In this document: piece by piece, positions 29,369 to 36,209 of the stretch
Layout: every line of letters starts with the position of its first letter
Numbering within the stretch: the first letter of the stretch is position 1
Origin: an uncultured Oscillospiraceae bacterium
Lineage (GTDB): Bacteria > Bacillota > Clostridia > Oscillospirales > Oscillospiraceae
DNA length: 64,000 nucleotides
Assembly (NCBI GenBank): GCA_900754965.1
Contig: CAAEEO010000039.1
Location: forward strand, 1 to 64,000
Reading direction: 5' to 3'
The notes under the pieces: generated by a model
Databases searched by the model: none
What the model was told of the DNA's origin: nothing
The model's input: only the letters and a program-made list of their open reading frames with translations
Program-made: the position numbers and the translations under genes

Positions 29369-30253
29369 TCAGGACACGAATAAATCAATGTCCCCGATTT
29401 CCAAGGCAGGGTGAAAGGCGAAGTTCAAACCGTAGCCGACCAATTTGGCGGCGTCTGACACAAAACTATCTATGTCCCGGGGCGTGACAATCATGGCGGC
29501 GGCCTCCTGGGAAAGCTCTCTGGCAGGATTTCCGGACAAATCCGAAACCAGCGTGGCAGCGTCCACCACAGTGGGGACGCCTACGGCAATGACCGGCACC
29601 CCCAGGGAATCCTGGTCCAGGGCATAGCGGTGATTGCCCACACCGGAGCCAGGAGAAATCCCGGTGTTGCAGATTTGCACCGTGCGGCACAGGCGATTCA
29701 TGGAACGGGATGCCAGGGCGTCTACGGCAATCACCAGTTTTGGCTGCACAGCCTGCACCGCTGCCTTCACCAATGTGGCGCTTTCGATGCCGGTGGTGCC
29801 CAAAACACCGGGGCAAACCACGGAGACAGAGCGGAAGGGAGCAAAGGTTTCCGGCAGTCGCTGTTTCAGGTGGCGGGTTACCATAAGATTGGCAGCGCAC
29901 TTGGGGCCGATGGCGTCAGGGGTGATGGACGGATTGCCCAAACAGGCCACCAGAACCGGGGCGTCCTCATCCAGTCCAGACAGTTCCCTCACAATGGTTC
30001 CAAGGGCCTGGGCGGTCTGGGTAAACGCGTCATCCTGCCTGCGGAGAAAGCGGTCCAACTGCGCGGTGATATACCTTCCAATTGGTTTACATAACTTGTA
30101 AGCGCCTTCCTCTGTTTGAATGTCCATCACATCCACTTCCACCCCCGCGATCTTCTTTTCGCTGAACCGAACCCCGGGGATTACGGCCTGTCCTTCCCCG
30201 GCCAGTTCCCGGGCCTCCAGAGCCAAGTCGGTGCGAATTTGCCGAAATGCCAT
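29369..30253 (-). CDS. gpr: Germination protease GPR
   Basis: The 294-residue aspartic-type protease degrades small acid-soluble proteins when spores germinate. Family features visible are the N-terminal processing region (RTDLALEARE) and conserved CLGNPSITPDAIGPKCAANLM, PGVLGTTGIES and DALASRSMNRLCRTVQ. GGAGG precedes the ATG. It is divergent from rpsT, a frequent pairing in this group. I could not identify a sigma-F/G promoter with confidence. Together with the ger genes it shows that the organism makes endospores. Confidence 0.94.
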   Translation of the reverse strand: MAFRQIRTDLALEARELAGEGQAVIPGVRFSEKKIAGVEVDVMDIQTEEGAYKLCKPIGRYITAQLDRFLRRQDDAFTQTAQALGTIVRELSGLDEDAPVLVACLGNPSITPDAIGPKCAANLMVTRHLKQRLPETFAPFRSVSVVCPGVLGTTGIESATLVKAAVQAVQPKLVIAVDALASRSMNRLCRTVQICNTGISPGSGVGNHRYALDQDSLGVPVIAVGVPTVVDAATLVSDLSGNPARELSQEAAAMIVTPRDIDSFVSDAAKLVGYGLNFAFHPALEIGDIDLFVS

Positions 30254-30343
30254 GGGATATCCTCCTTTACATACAAAATGTAGTGGATAGTATTCCCCGG
30301 GAACACCAAGTTATACATTTTATAAAAATTATGAAAAAAATGC

Positions 30344-30372
30344 TTGCTTTTAGGGAATTTCTTTGATACAAT
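30344..30372 (+). promoter_or_regulatory. rpsT promoter
   Basis: TTGCTT, 17 bases, TACAAT, about 55 bases before the rpsT start. Confidence 0.75.
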
Positions 30373-30428
30373 AAATATCCGCAAGTCTAATGACTGGCGA
30401 TCACATTGGAGGAGGTGGCAAGAGAAGT

Positions 30429-30692
30429 ATGCCCAATATCAAGTCCCAGATCAAGAGAGATGCCAAGAATAAGGCACAGCAGGCCAAGAACAAGGCTGAG
30501 AAGTCTGCAATGAAGACCGCGATCAAAAAGTTCGATGCAGCCGTTGCAGCAGGTGACAAAGAAACTGCCGCAAGTACCTATAAATGTGCCGTCAGCGCAG
30601 TTGACCAGGCTGCTGGCAAGAACCTGATCCACAAGAACAACGCAGCACACAAGAAGTCCGCAATGGACAAGAAACTGAACACGATGGCCTAA
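30429..30692 (+). CDS. rpsT: 30S ribosomal protein S20
   Basis: An 87-residue Lys/Ala-rich helical protein typical of S20, which binds 16S rRNA. The start MPNIKSQIKR is standard for the family; GGAGGAGGT lies somewhat far upstream. Codon choice is that of a highly expressed gene. It is monocistronic between its own promoter and a terminator, and divergent from gpr. Confidence 0.96.
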   Translation: MPNIKSQIKRDAKNKAQQAKNKAEKSAMKTAIKKFDAAVAAGDKETAASTYKCAVSAVDQAAGKNLIHKNNAAHKKSAMDKKLNTMA

Positions 30693-30760
30693 TGTGCCGT
30701 GCGCATAATTCCCTCGATGATAGACTGTTCAATGTCTGTCGCCGGGGGTTTTATTATTTT

Positions 30761-30794
30761 CCGGGAAAAATCTTTCCCGGATTTTCTCTTTTCT
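30761..30794 (+). terminator. Terminator after rpsT
   Basis: CCGGGAAA/TTTCCCGG stem with a 4-base loop, followed by ATTTTCTCTTTT. Confidence 0.8.
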
Positions 30795-30796
30795 AC

Positions 30797-30825
30797 TTGA
30801 CAGAATCCCTATAACGTGTTATTGT
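30797..30825 (+). promoter_or_regulatory. Promoter of the GntR-ABC operon
   Basis: TTGACA, 17 bases, TATTGT. The -10 element is inside the palindrome at 30820-30840, so a bound repressor would block it. Confidence 0.8.
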
Positions 30826-30840
30826 CTTACTAAGATAATA
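30820..30840. promoter_or_regulatory. Operator palindrome for the GntR (YtrA-type) regulator
   Basis: TATTGTCTTA, one central C, TAAGATAATA: two 10-base arms matching at nine positions. It covers the -10 element of the promoter and lies about 30 bases before the regulator gene, which fits autorepression. Confidence 0.75.
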
Positions 30841-30871
30841 CAGCGACACAAAATGCAAAGGAGGAGCCGCT

Positions 30872-31234
30872 ATGGAATGGAAACTTACCGGTGACCGGCC
30901 CATCTGGCTGCAGCTGAAGGAGCAGATCACCCAGAGAATCGTCACGGGGATCTACCCCATGGGCACCCGATTACCCACGGTGCGGGATCTGGCCCAGGAG
31001 GCAGGGGTAAACCCCAATACCATGCAGCGGGCTCTGGCAGAACTGGAAAACGACGGACTGGCAGAGACCAATCGAACCACGGGCCGTATGGTGACCACAG
31101 ATGAGAAAATTCTGGAAACCGTGCGAACCACGCTGGCAAACGAGTGCATCGATACCTTTTATGAGGGAATGGAACAACTGGGATACGCGCCGGAGCAGGC
31201 GCGGAAGAAATTGGAAGAGAGGGAAAGACAATGA
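30872..31234 (+). CDS. GntR-family regulator, YtrA type
   Basis: A 120-residue repressor with an N-terminal winged helix (residues 8-75, including LPTVRDLAQEAGVNPNTMQRAL) and a short helical C-terminus rather than a large effector domain, which is the YtrA subfamily plan. Such regulators control adjacent ABC exporters and often respond to envelope stress. GGAGG precedes the ATG. It overlaps the ATPase gene by 4 bases and probably binds the palindrome on its own promoter. Confidence 0.9.
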   Translation: MEWKLTGDRPIWLQLKEQITQRIVTGIYPMGTRLPTVRDLAQEAGVNPNTMQRALAELENDGLAETNRTTGRMVTTDEKILETVRTTLANECIDTFYEGMEQLGYAPEQARKKLEERERQ

Positions 31235-31938
31235 GCAATGAACTGGTGCATATTGCAGGACTGAACAAAAGCTATGGTTTGGTCAAAGCGCTGGATCAGG
31301 TGAATCTAGACCTGACCGGGGGGCATATCATCGGTCTGCTGGGCCCCAACGGCTCCGGCAAGACGACGCTAATCAAAATTTTGAACGGTCTGCTCCGTCC
31401 AGACAGCGGCACGGTGGAGATTGACGGCGCTGCCCCTGGTCCCCACACCAAATCCGTCATCAGCTACCTGCCGGATCGGCCCTATTTCGCCGACTGGATG
31501 AAAGTGGGGGATATGTTTGACCTGTTCCAGGATTTCTACGCAGATTTTGACCGGGAACGGGCGGAATATATGTGCAAAACTCTGCATATTGAAACGGGCA
31601 TGAAAATCAAGTCCATGTCCAAGGGCACCAAGGAAAAGACGCAGCTGATTTTGACCATGAGCCGGAAAGCAAAACTGTATCTGTTGGATGAACCCATTGC
31701 CGGCGTGGACCCGGCTGCCCGGGATTTCATTATGGATACCATTCTCTCCAACTACAATCCGGAAGGGTCAGTAATCATCTCCACCCATCTGATTTCGGAT
31801 ATCGAACGGGTGCTGGACGAGGCTGTGTTCATCCAGGAGGGGCATATCCTGCTCCATGATACGGTGGACAACATCCGCGAACGGGAAGGCAAGAGCGTGG
31901 ACCAGCTGTTCCGGGAAAAATTCCGGATGGTGTATTGA
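31231..31938 (+). CDS. ABC transporter ATP-binding protein
   Basis: A 235-residue ATPase with Walker A GPNGSGKTT, Walker B LYLLDEPIAGVDP and a degenerate signature (SMSKGTKEKTQL in place of LSGGQ), a variant common in YtrB-like ATPases. It overlaps the regulator and is followed 13 bases later by its permease. It is likely an exporter for an unknown substrate, perhaps a cell-wall-active peptide. Confidence 0.88.
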   Translation: MSNELVHIAGLNKSYGLVKALDQVNLDLTGGHIIGLLGPNGSGKTTLIKILNGLLRPDSGTVEIDGAAPGPHTKSVISYLPDRPYFADWMKVGDMFDLFQDFYADFDRERAEYMCKTLHIETGMKIKSMSKGTKEKTQLILTMSRKAKLYLLDEPIAGVDPAARDFIMDTILSNYNPEGSVIISTHLISDIERVLDEAVFIQEGHILLHDTVDNIREREGKSVDQLFREKFRMVY

Positions 31939-31951
31939 GGAGGGAACAGAG

Positions 31952-32767
31952 ATGTTTGGAAAGCTTTGTAAATATGAGTGGCGGTATATGCTGCGCATTT
32001 TTGTGCCCATGTGGGCGTTGGTTCTGGTGCTGAGCGTCATCAATCGGTTCACGCTGTATGCACCGACAGACGGTGGATTGAGCTCCACTGTGGTGAATCT
32101 GATCTTTTTTGCACTGATTATGTCCATCTTTGCCCTGAGCGTGGTGTCCCTGATTGTGGTGATTCAGCGGTTTTATCAGGGATTGCTGAAAGATGAAGGG
32201 TATCTGATGTTCACCCTGCCGGTGAAAAGCGGTGCTCTGATCAATGCCAAGGGGCTGACGGCTGTGCTGCTCATGTTTCTGACCGGCATTGTGGGAATAC
32301 TGGTGTTTCTCATCATTGGTACGCAGGGCGTGCTGTGGTCTGATGTAGTGGAACTGTTCCGGGATCTGGGGGATGTTTCCCGTTATTACGGGATCTCCGG
32401 CGGCGACTGGACGCTGATGATCATTTGGGGCATTTTGGCAACGCTGGCCAGTGTGGCGTTCTCCCTGTATCATATGTATACGGCCCTGGCACTGGGACAT
32501 CTGGCGAAAAAGCACCGGGTGGGTATGGCAGTGGTGTCCTATGTGGCCATTAACATGCTGCTCACGGTGATCAACACCATGCTGGCCAACCTGGTGATGG
32601 AACTGGGGGGATTTGAGTGGTACAGCCATATGCTCAGCTCCATTGATCGGATGCCGGAGGCTGTGGTGTTCGGGGAAATCGCCATGACGGTGGTGTTCGG
32701 TCTGGGCACGGCGATCTTCTTCTTCGTGACCCGGCAGATTCTGGAAAAACGGCTGAATCTGGAGTAA
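31952..32767 (+). CDS. ABC transporter permease
   Basis: A 271-residue membrane protein with about six hydrophobic segments, starting MFGKLCKYEWRYMLRIFVP after a GGAGGG site. It is the membrane partner of the ATPase just upstream, and the operon ends at a terminator 20 bases later. An in-frame start upstream would lie inside the ATPase gene and has no ribosome site. Confidence 0.85.
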   Translation: MFGKLCKYEWRYMLRIFVPMWALVLVLSVINRFTLYAPTDGGLSSTVVNLIFFALIMSIFALSVVSLIVVIQRFYQGLLKDEGYLMFTLPVKSGALINAKGLTAVLLMFLTGIVGILVFLIIGTQGVLWSDVVELFRDLGDVSRYYGISGGDWTLMIIWGILATLASVAFSLYHMYTALALGHLAKKHRVGMAVVSYVAINMLLTVINTMLANLVMELGGFEWYSHMLSSIDRMPEAVVFGEIAMTVVFGLGTAIFFFVTRQILEKRLNLE

Positions 32768-32786
32768 ATCAAAAAACTGATATCAA

Positions 32787-32821
32787 GTCCCGGAGATTGC
32801 AGATCTCCGGGGCTTTTTTTC
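32787..32821 (+). terminator. Terminator of the GntR-ABC operon
   Basis: An 11-bp stem (32787-32797 with 32803-32813, one G-T pair), followed by TTTTTTT. Confidence 0.9.
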
Positions 32822-32956
32822 TTACAGAGGGAGAATGGAAAAGCCTGTCCTCAATCAGCGTACATTTTTATGAAAATGTCTATGTACAGATTGCATAAAA
32901 CGGGAGAAAGGGAAGAAAAGGAATTTGAAATATGTGAAAAAAACGACAAAAAGGGA

Positions 32957-32985
32957 TTGACTTTTCCCCGGCCTTGCATTATGAT
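32957..32985 (+). promoter_or_regulatory. Orphan rightward promoter
   Basis: TTGACT, 17 bases, TATGAT, close to the housekeeping consensus. No rightward gene follows for several kilobases, so it is likely to drive a short non-coding RNA. Confidence 0.65.
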
Positions 32986-32990
32986 ACGCT

Positions 32991-33052
32991 CACAGGGACG
33001 CAAGAGGTCCTTGATGTATGAAAGACAACCAGGTTGTCATTTCCTTTTTACT
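32991..33052 (+). ncRNA. Candidate small RNA
   Basis: The stretch predicted from the orphan promoter begins about 6 bases after its -10 element. It contains a small hairpin (GACAACC..GGTTGTC near 33025-33039) followed by ATTTCCTTTTTA, a plausible weak terminator, giving an RNA of about 60 bases. No known RNA family was recognised. Confidence 0.35.
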
Positions 33053-33086
33053 ACCTTATTTTCTTATTTCTATTTGTTTTTTTTCC

Positions 33087-33128
33087 CGACAAGAAGTGGG
33101 CTGATGCACATCAGCCCACTTCTTGTCG
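33087..33128. repeat. 20-bp perfect palindrome
   Basis: The arms at 33087-33106 and 33109-33128 (beginning CGACAAGAAGTGGG) are perfect inverted copies separated by two bases. It is preceded by a T8 run and has no T-tail on either side, so it is not an ordinary terminator. Confidence 0.7.
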
Positions 33129-33233
33129 TTTGCTGTCGTTTCAGGGCGGATGCTGCTGAAATCGGGGGGATATTGTCGATTCCCGTCAGACCCTGTCGTA
33201 TTTTGCAGAATCAGGAGGACTGTAAAGAAGAAC

Positions 33234-33269
33234 GAAAAAAGCCCGCCGGAGCAATTTGCTCCGGCGGGC
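33234..33269 (-). terminator. Terminator of the ene-reductase gene
   Basis: A 13-bp GC-rich stem (GCCCGCCGGAGCA and complement) with a 3-base loop, followed on the minus strand by TTTTTT. Confidence 0.92.
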
Positions 33270-33308
33270 CGGTTATTTCAGCGTATTTGCCTCAGAAGAG
33301 GGGGAAAC

Positions 33309-35324
33309 TTACAGGTTGTAAGCGACCTCGAAACCTTCGTGCATAGCGTCGCTGGACTGACGTGCCTTGATGGCGTCGCCGATGACGTACACTTCGGGGA
33401 CGAACTCTTTCAGCTCTGCGGACAGAGGATCGTAGTTACGAGAGCCCAGACCGAACAGAACGTAATCAAAGCCATCCAGCCACTCTTCCTGATCCCACTC
33501 GCCAGCGGCGTTCTTGCGCTGCACTTTGACGGAGTGATCGGTGACTTCCAGAACCTTGGTGTTCACGTTGACATGGACGTTGCTGTGGTCCAGAGCGCGC
33601 ATCAGAGGAGCGCGGTTGGGCAGGCAGACGCCGTTGAGCACTTTGGGAGCCATCTCGATGATGGTCAGGTCGATATCGCCGATGGAGGTCTCCTTAGCGC
33701 CGGGGGTAGCCATCATCAGGTTGGGACGAGCATCCATCAGGATGGTCTCAGCGGTCTCGCAAGCGACTTCGCCGCCGCCCAGAATGCAGACCTTACCGGA
33801 GTTGATGACCAGGTTGCCGCGCAGGAAGTCATGGGTGGTCAGCACGGGGTAGTCCGTGGTGCCCTTGATGGGGGGAACCAGGGGCTTAGCGCCAGTTGCG
33901 CAGATGACTGCATCGGGAGCGAACTCCTTGACAGCCTCAACAGTGGCTTCCTTGTTGAACACGATCTCCACGCCAGCCTTGTTGCAGCGATGGCTCAGGA
34001 ACATCAGCCACTTGCACATCTCCTGCTTACCGGGAGAACGCACAGCCAGGTTCAGCTGGCCGCCGATGATGCTGTCCTTTTCCCAAACGGTGACTTTGTG
34101 GCCGCGCTCAGCAGCGGTCATAGCAGCGTACATACCGCCGGGGCCTGCGCCGATGACCAGCAGCTTCTTGCTGACAGCAGCGGGCTTGCCCAGTTCGGGG
34201 TAGTCGTATTCCTTACCAACCAGGGGGTTGATGTGGCACTGGCACTGAGGTCTTGCAGCGCTACGAGTGACGCAGGAGCCGTCGCAGGAGCCGCAGGGAG
34301 TGATGTCGTCCAGCAGACCGGCCTTTGCCTTGTTGGGCAGGTCGGGATCAGCCAGCAGGGGACGACCCATGGAAACGCCGTCAACCAGACCGCGCTCCAC
34401 GATATCAGCAGCGTAACGAACGTCGTTGATCTTACCGACAGCGTAAACGGGGATGTTCACGACTTTCTTGATCTCGGATGCTTCGTAAACGTTGATACCG
34501 ATCTGCTTGCCGTGTGCAGGCAGGATGTACTCCAGGTTCTCGTACTGGGTACCGCCGGAGATCTCCAGCAGGCTTACGCCGGCCTCTTCAAACTTGGGAG
34601 CCAGGTACAGCATCTCCTGCAGGCTGTTGCCGCCCTCGATACGCTCGGAGCCGGACACACGCAGGAAGATGGGGAAGTCGGGGCTGATGTTCTTACGGCA
34701 CTCGCGGACAACTTCCAGAATGAAACGTGCGCGGTTGTCGATGGTTCCGCCGTACTCGTCCATACGCTTGTTACGCATGGGGGACAGGAAGGAGCCGGGC
34801 AGCATGTAAGCATGAGCAGCGTGCAGACCCAGAGCGCCGCAGCCTGCAGCCTCAACACGGCGGGCAGCAGCACCGTACTGCTTGATGATGGTCTGAATCT
34901 CGTCGATGCTGATGGGACGAGACACATGGCCGTTTGCGTTCTTGTTGACGGAGGGGCCCAGAGGAGCAATGCCCTTGTAGCCGCAGATGGACTCGGGGCC
35001 GGGGTGAATGATCTGGGGAACCAGGGTGGAACCGGTGTCAGACACGCGCTTAGCGAACTCAGCGAACTGAGGAACCAGCTCGTCGCGGTCCAGAGCGGTG
35101 GTGCGGCCGATGTACCAGTAGTTATGGTCAACGGTAACAGCGTCGATCACGACGAAACCGCAGCCGCCTTCTGCACGGCGGACAAAAATGTCAGCCAGTC
35201 TTTTGGGGACGGTGCCGTCGGTTGCCTCGTAGTCCATGCTCATAGGAGCCAGACCGATGCGGTTTTGCAGGGTGGTCTTACCGACCTTCAGGGGGCTGAA
35301 CAGCTTGGAATCTTTCATCTCCAT
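33309..35324 (-). CDS. NADH:flavin oxidoreductase / 2,4-dienoyl-CoA reductase family enzyme
   Basis: The 671-residue enzyme has the three-part plan of this family. An FMN barrel spans residues 1-340 (HAAHAYMLPGSFLSP). A 4Fe-4S loop near 350-370 contains CGSCDGSC and then CQC. An FAD/NAD(P) module follows, with GAGPGG near 400 and a second GGGEVA. Members reduce enoyl groups or flavins (dienoyl-CoA reductase, BaiCD/BaiH, trimethylamine dehydrogenase relatives); the substrate here is unknown. The ATG at 35324 follows AGAGGT. Arginine is mostly CGT/CGC, unlike the CGG-rich neighbours, which suggests high expression. It stands alone between its own terminator and the ferredoxin terminator. Confidence 0.88.
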   Translation of the reverse strand: MEMKDSKLFSPLKVGKTTLQNRIGLAPMSMDYEATDGTVPKRLADIFVRRAEGGCGFVVIDAVTVDHNYWYIGRTTALDRDELVPQFAEFAKRVSDTGSTLVPQIIHPGPESICGYKGIAPLGPSVNKNANGHVSRPISIDEIQTIIKQYGAAARRVEAAGCGALGLHAAHAYMLPGSFLSPMRNKRMDEYGGTIDNRARFILEVVRECRKNISPDFPIFLRVSGSERIEGGNSLQEMLYLAPKFEEAGVSLLEISGGTQYENLEYILPAHGKQIGINVYEASEIKKVVNIPVYAVGKINDVRYAADIVERGLVDGVSMGRPLLADPDLPNKAKAGLLDDITPCGSCDGSCVTRSAARPQCQCHINPLVGKEYDYPELGKPAAVSKKLLVIGAGPGGMYAAMTAAERGHKVTVWEKDSIIGGQLNLAVRSPGKQEMCKWLMFLSHRCNKAGVEIVFNKEATVEAVKEFAPDAVICATGAKPLVPPIKGTTDYPVLTTHDFLRGNLVINSGKVCILGGGEVACETAETILMDARPNLMMATPGAKETSIGDIDLTIIEMAPKVLNGVCLPNRAPLMRALDHSNVHVNVNTKVLEVTDHSVKVQRKNAAGEWDQEEWLDGFDYVLFGLGSRNYDPLSAELKEFVPEVYVIGDAIKARQSSDAMHEGFEVAYNL

Positions 35325-35480
35325 GATACAATACCTCTTTCTTGGTTTAGTAATGCACAAGATTATGTACATGCCTGGAAAATGCCGGCGGTACATCCCC
35401 ACTCCAAAAGGACGCACCCCACAAATCAGACATTTTACCACAAATGGGGGCGGCACAGCGGCCGCGAAAATAGATGGGAC

Positions 35481-35512
35481 AAAAAGCCCTGCGCACGGGC
35501 GCGGGGCTTTTT
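35481..35512. terminator. Bidirectional terminator after the ferredoxin gene
   Basis: GCCCTGCGC/GCGCGGGGC stem (one G-T pair) with a 4-base loop, AAAAA on the left and TTTTT on the right. Confidence 0.85.
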
Positions 35513-35526
35513 ATCAAGGAAGACAA

Positions 35527-35697
35527 TCAGGCGTGGATTGCTTCCATGGGGCATGCGGACTCGCAAGCGCCGCAGTCCACGCACAGATCAGCATTGACCT
35601 GATACTTGTCGCCATCGGGAGCGATTGCTTCCACAGGGCAGGTGGATGCGCAGGAACCGCAGCCAACACATGCATCTTGATTGATCTTATGAGCCAT
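35527..35697 (-). CDS. 2[4Fe-4S] ferredoxin
   Basis: A 56-residue ferredoxin with two CxxCxxCxxxCP motifs (CVGCGSCASTCP and CVDCGACESACP), the clostridial type that carries low-potential electrons. GGAGGT lies 8 bases before the ATG; the longer frame upstream has no support. A promoter lies at 35764-35791. It could feed the ene-reductase or the dehydratase activase elsewhere in the window, but that is inference. Confidence 0.95.
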   Translation of the reverse strand: MAHKINQDACVGCGSCASTCPVEAIAPDGDKYQVNADLCVDCGACESACPMEAIHA

Positions 35698-35763
35698 GTT
35701 TATGTACCTCCACATAGATAATCGAGATTCATCGAAAAACATCGGCAAACCTCATCACTGTGC

Positions 35764-35791
35764 ATTGTATCATAAAAGTTCTGAAAATCAA
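35764..35791 (-). promoter_or_regulatory. Ferredoxin promoter
   Basis: On the minus strand TTGATT, 16 bases, TACAAT, about 70 bases before the ferredoxin start. Confidence 0.7.
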
Positions 35792-35844
35792 ACAGTTTTT
35801 CATGGTTTTTTATAGAAAATACTGATAATTTCATAACAAACAAA

Positions 35845-35887
35845 GGAAAAGGCCGGAGACTGCACCGTCTTTGGCGCAATCTCCGGC
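35845..35887 (-). terminator. Second hairpin downstream of copA
   Basis: GCCGGAGA (35852-35859) pairs with TCTCCGGC (35880-35887) across 20 bases and is followed on the minus strand by CTTTTCCTTTG. It is probably a backup terminator before the ferredoxin promoter. Confidence 0.5.
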
Positions 35888-35939
35888 AGAAAGGGGTGCT
35901 CCGGCAGGCAGAAATTTCAAAAAAAGAGGCAGAAAGAGA

Positions 35940-35979
35940 AGAAACAAATCACCCCGGGGGACAAAGTCCCTCCGGGGTG
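35940..35979 (-). terminator. Terminator after copA
   Basis: Arms CACCCCGG..GGGAC and GTCCC..CCGGGGTG at 35950-35979, followed on the minus strand by ATTTGTTTCTTC. Confidence 0.75.
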
Positions 35980-36002
35980 AAAAGCCGGAGCGTGTGCAAC
36001 GC

Positions 36003-36209
36003 TTACTGGATGCCGGTGACGGTGTAGCCCTCTTCTTCCACGGCGGCTTTCAGGGCCTCGTCCGTGACGGGGGCGGTCAGGGTGCAGACGGCGTTGTTGT
36101 TCTCCAGAGAGACTTCCGCCGTCACGCCCTCCATGGCGTTCAGGGCTTTGCTCACATGCTTGACGCAGTTCTGGCACATCATGCCTTCGATGGAAATGGT
36201 CTTTGTCAT
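36003..36209 (-). CDS. copZ: Possible nested CopZ chaperone from an internal start in copA
   Basis: The last 68 codons of copA begin with an ATG at 36209 in the same frame. AAAGGAG (minus strand, 36219-36225) lies 9 bases upstream, a near-ideal ribosome binding site rarely found by chance inside a gene. The product would be a complete CopZ-type protein: MTKTISIEG, then MMCQNC for copper, then a beta-alpha-beta-beta-alpha-beta fold ending YTVTGIQ. Escherichia coli copA also yields a free chaperone, but by frameshifting. Whether this start is used is inference. Confidence 0.5.
   Translation of the reverse strand: MTKTISIEGMMCQNCVKHVSKALNAMEGVTAEVSLENNNAVCTLTAPVTDEALKAAVEEEGYTVTGIQ

Larger units (their letters stand above)
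32822..33233. other. Non-coding stretch with orphan promoter and palindrome
   Basis: About 410 bases between the ABC operon and the ene-reductase terminator contain no convincing gene. A weak open frame crosses it but has no ribosome site or family features. The stretch is AT-rich, with a strong rightward promoter at 32957-32985, a possible short RNA, and a 20-bp perfect palindrome at 33087-33128. Confidence 0.6.

Noticed and set aside
32870..33346. A 158-codon open frame in the non-coding stretch
   Set aside because: It has no ribosome site, no family features, odd composition, and crosses a palindrome and the terminator of the opposite gene.
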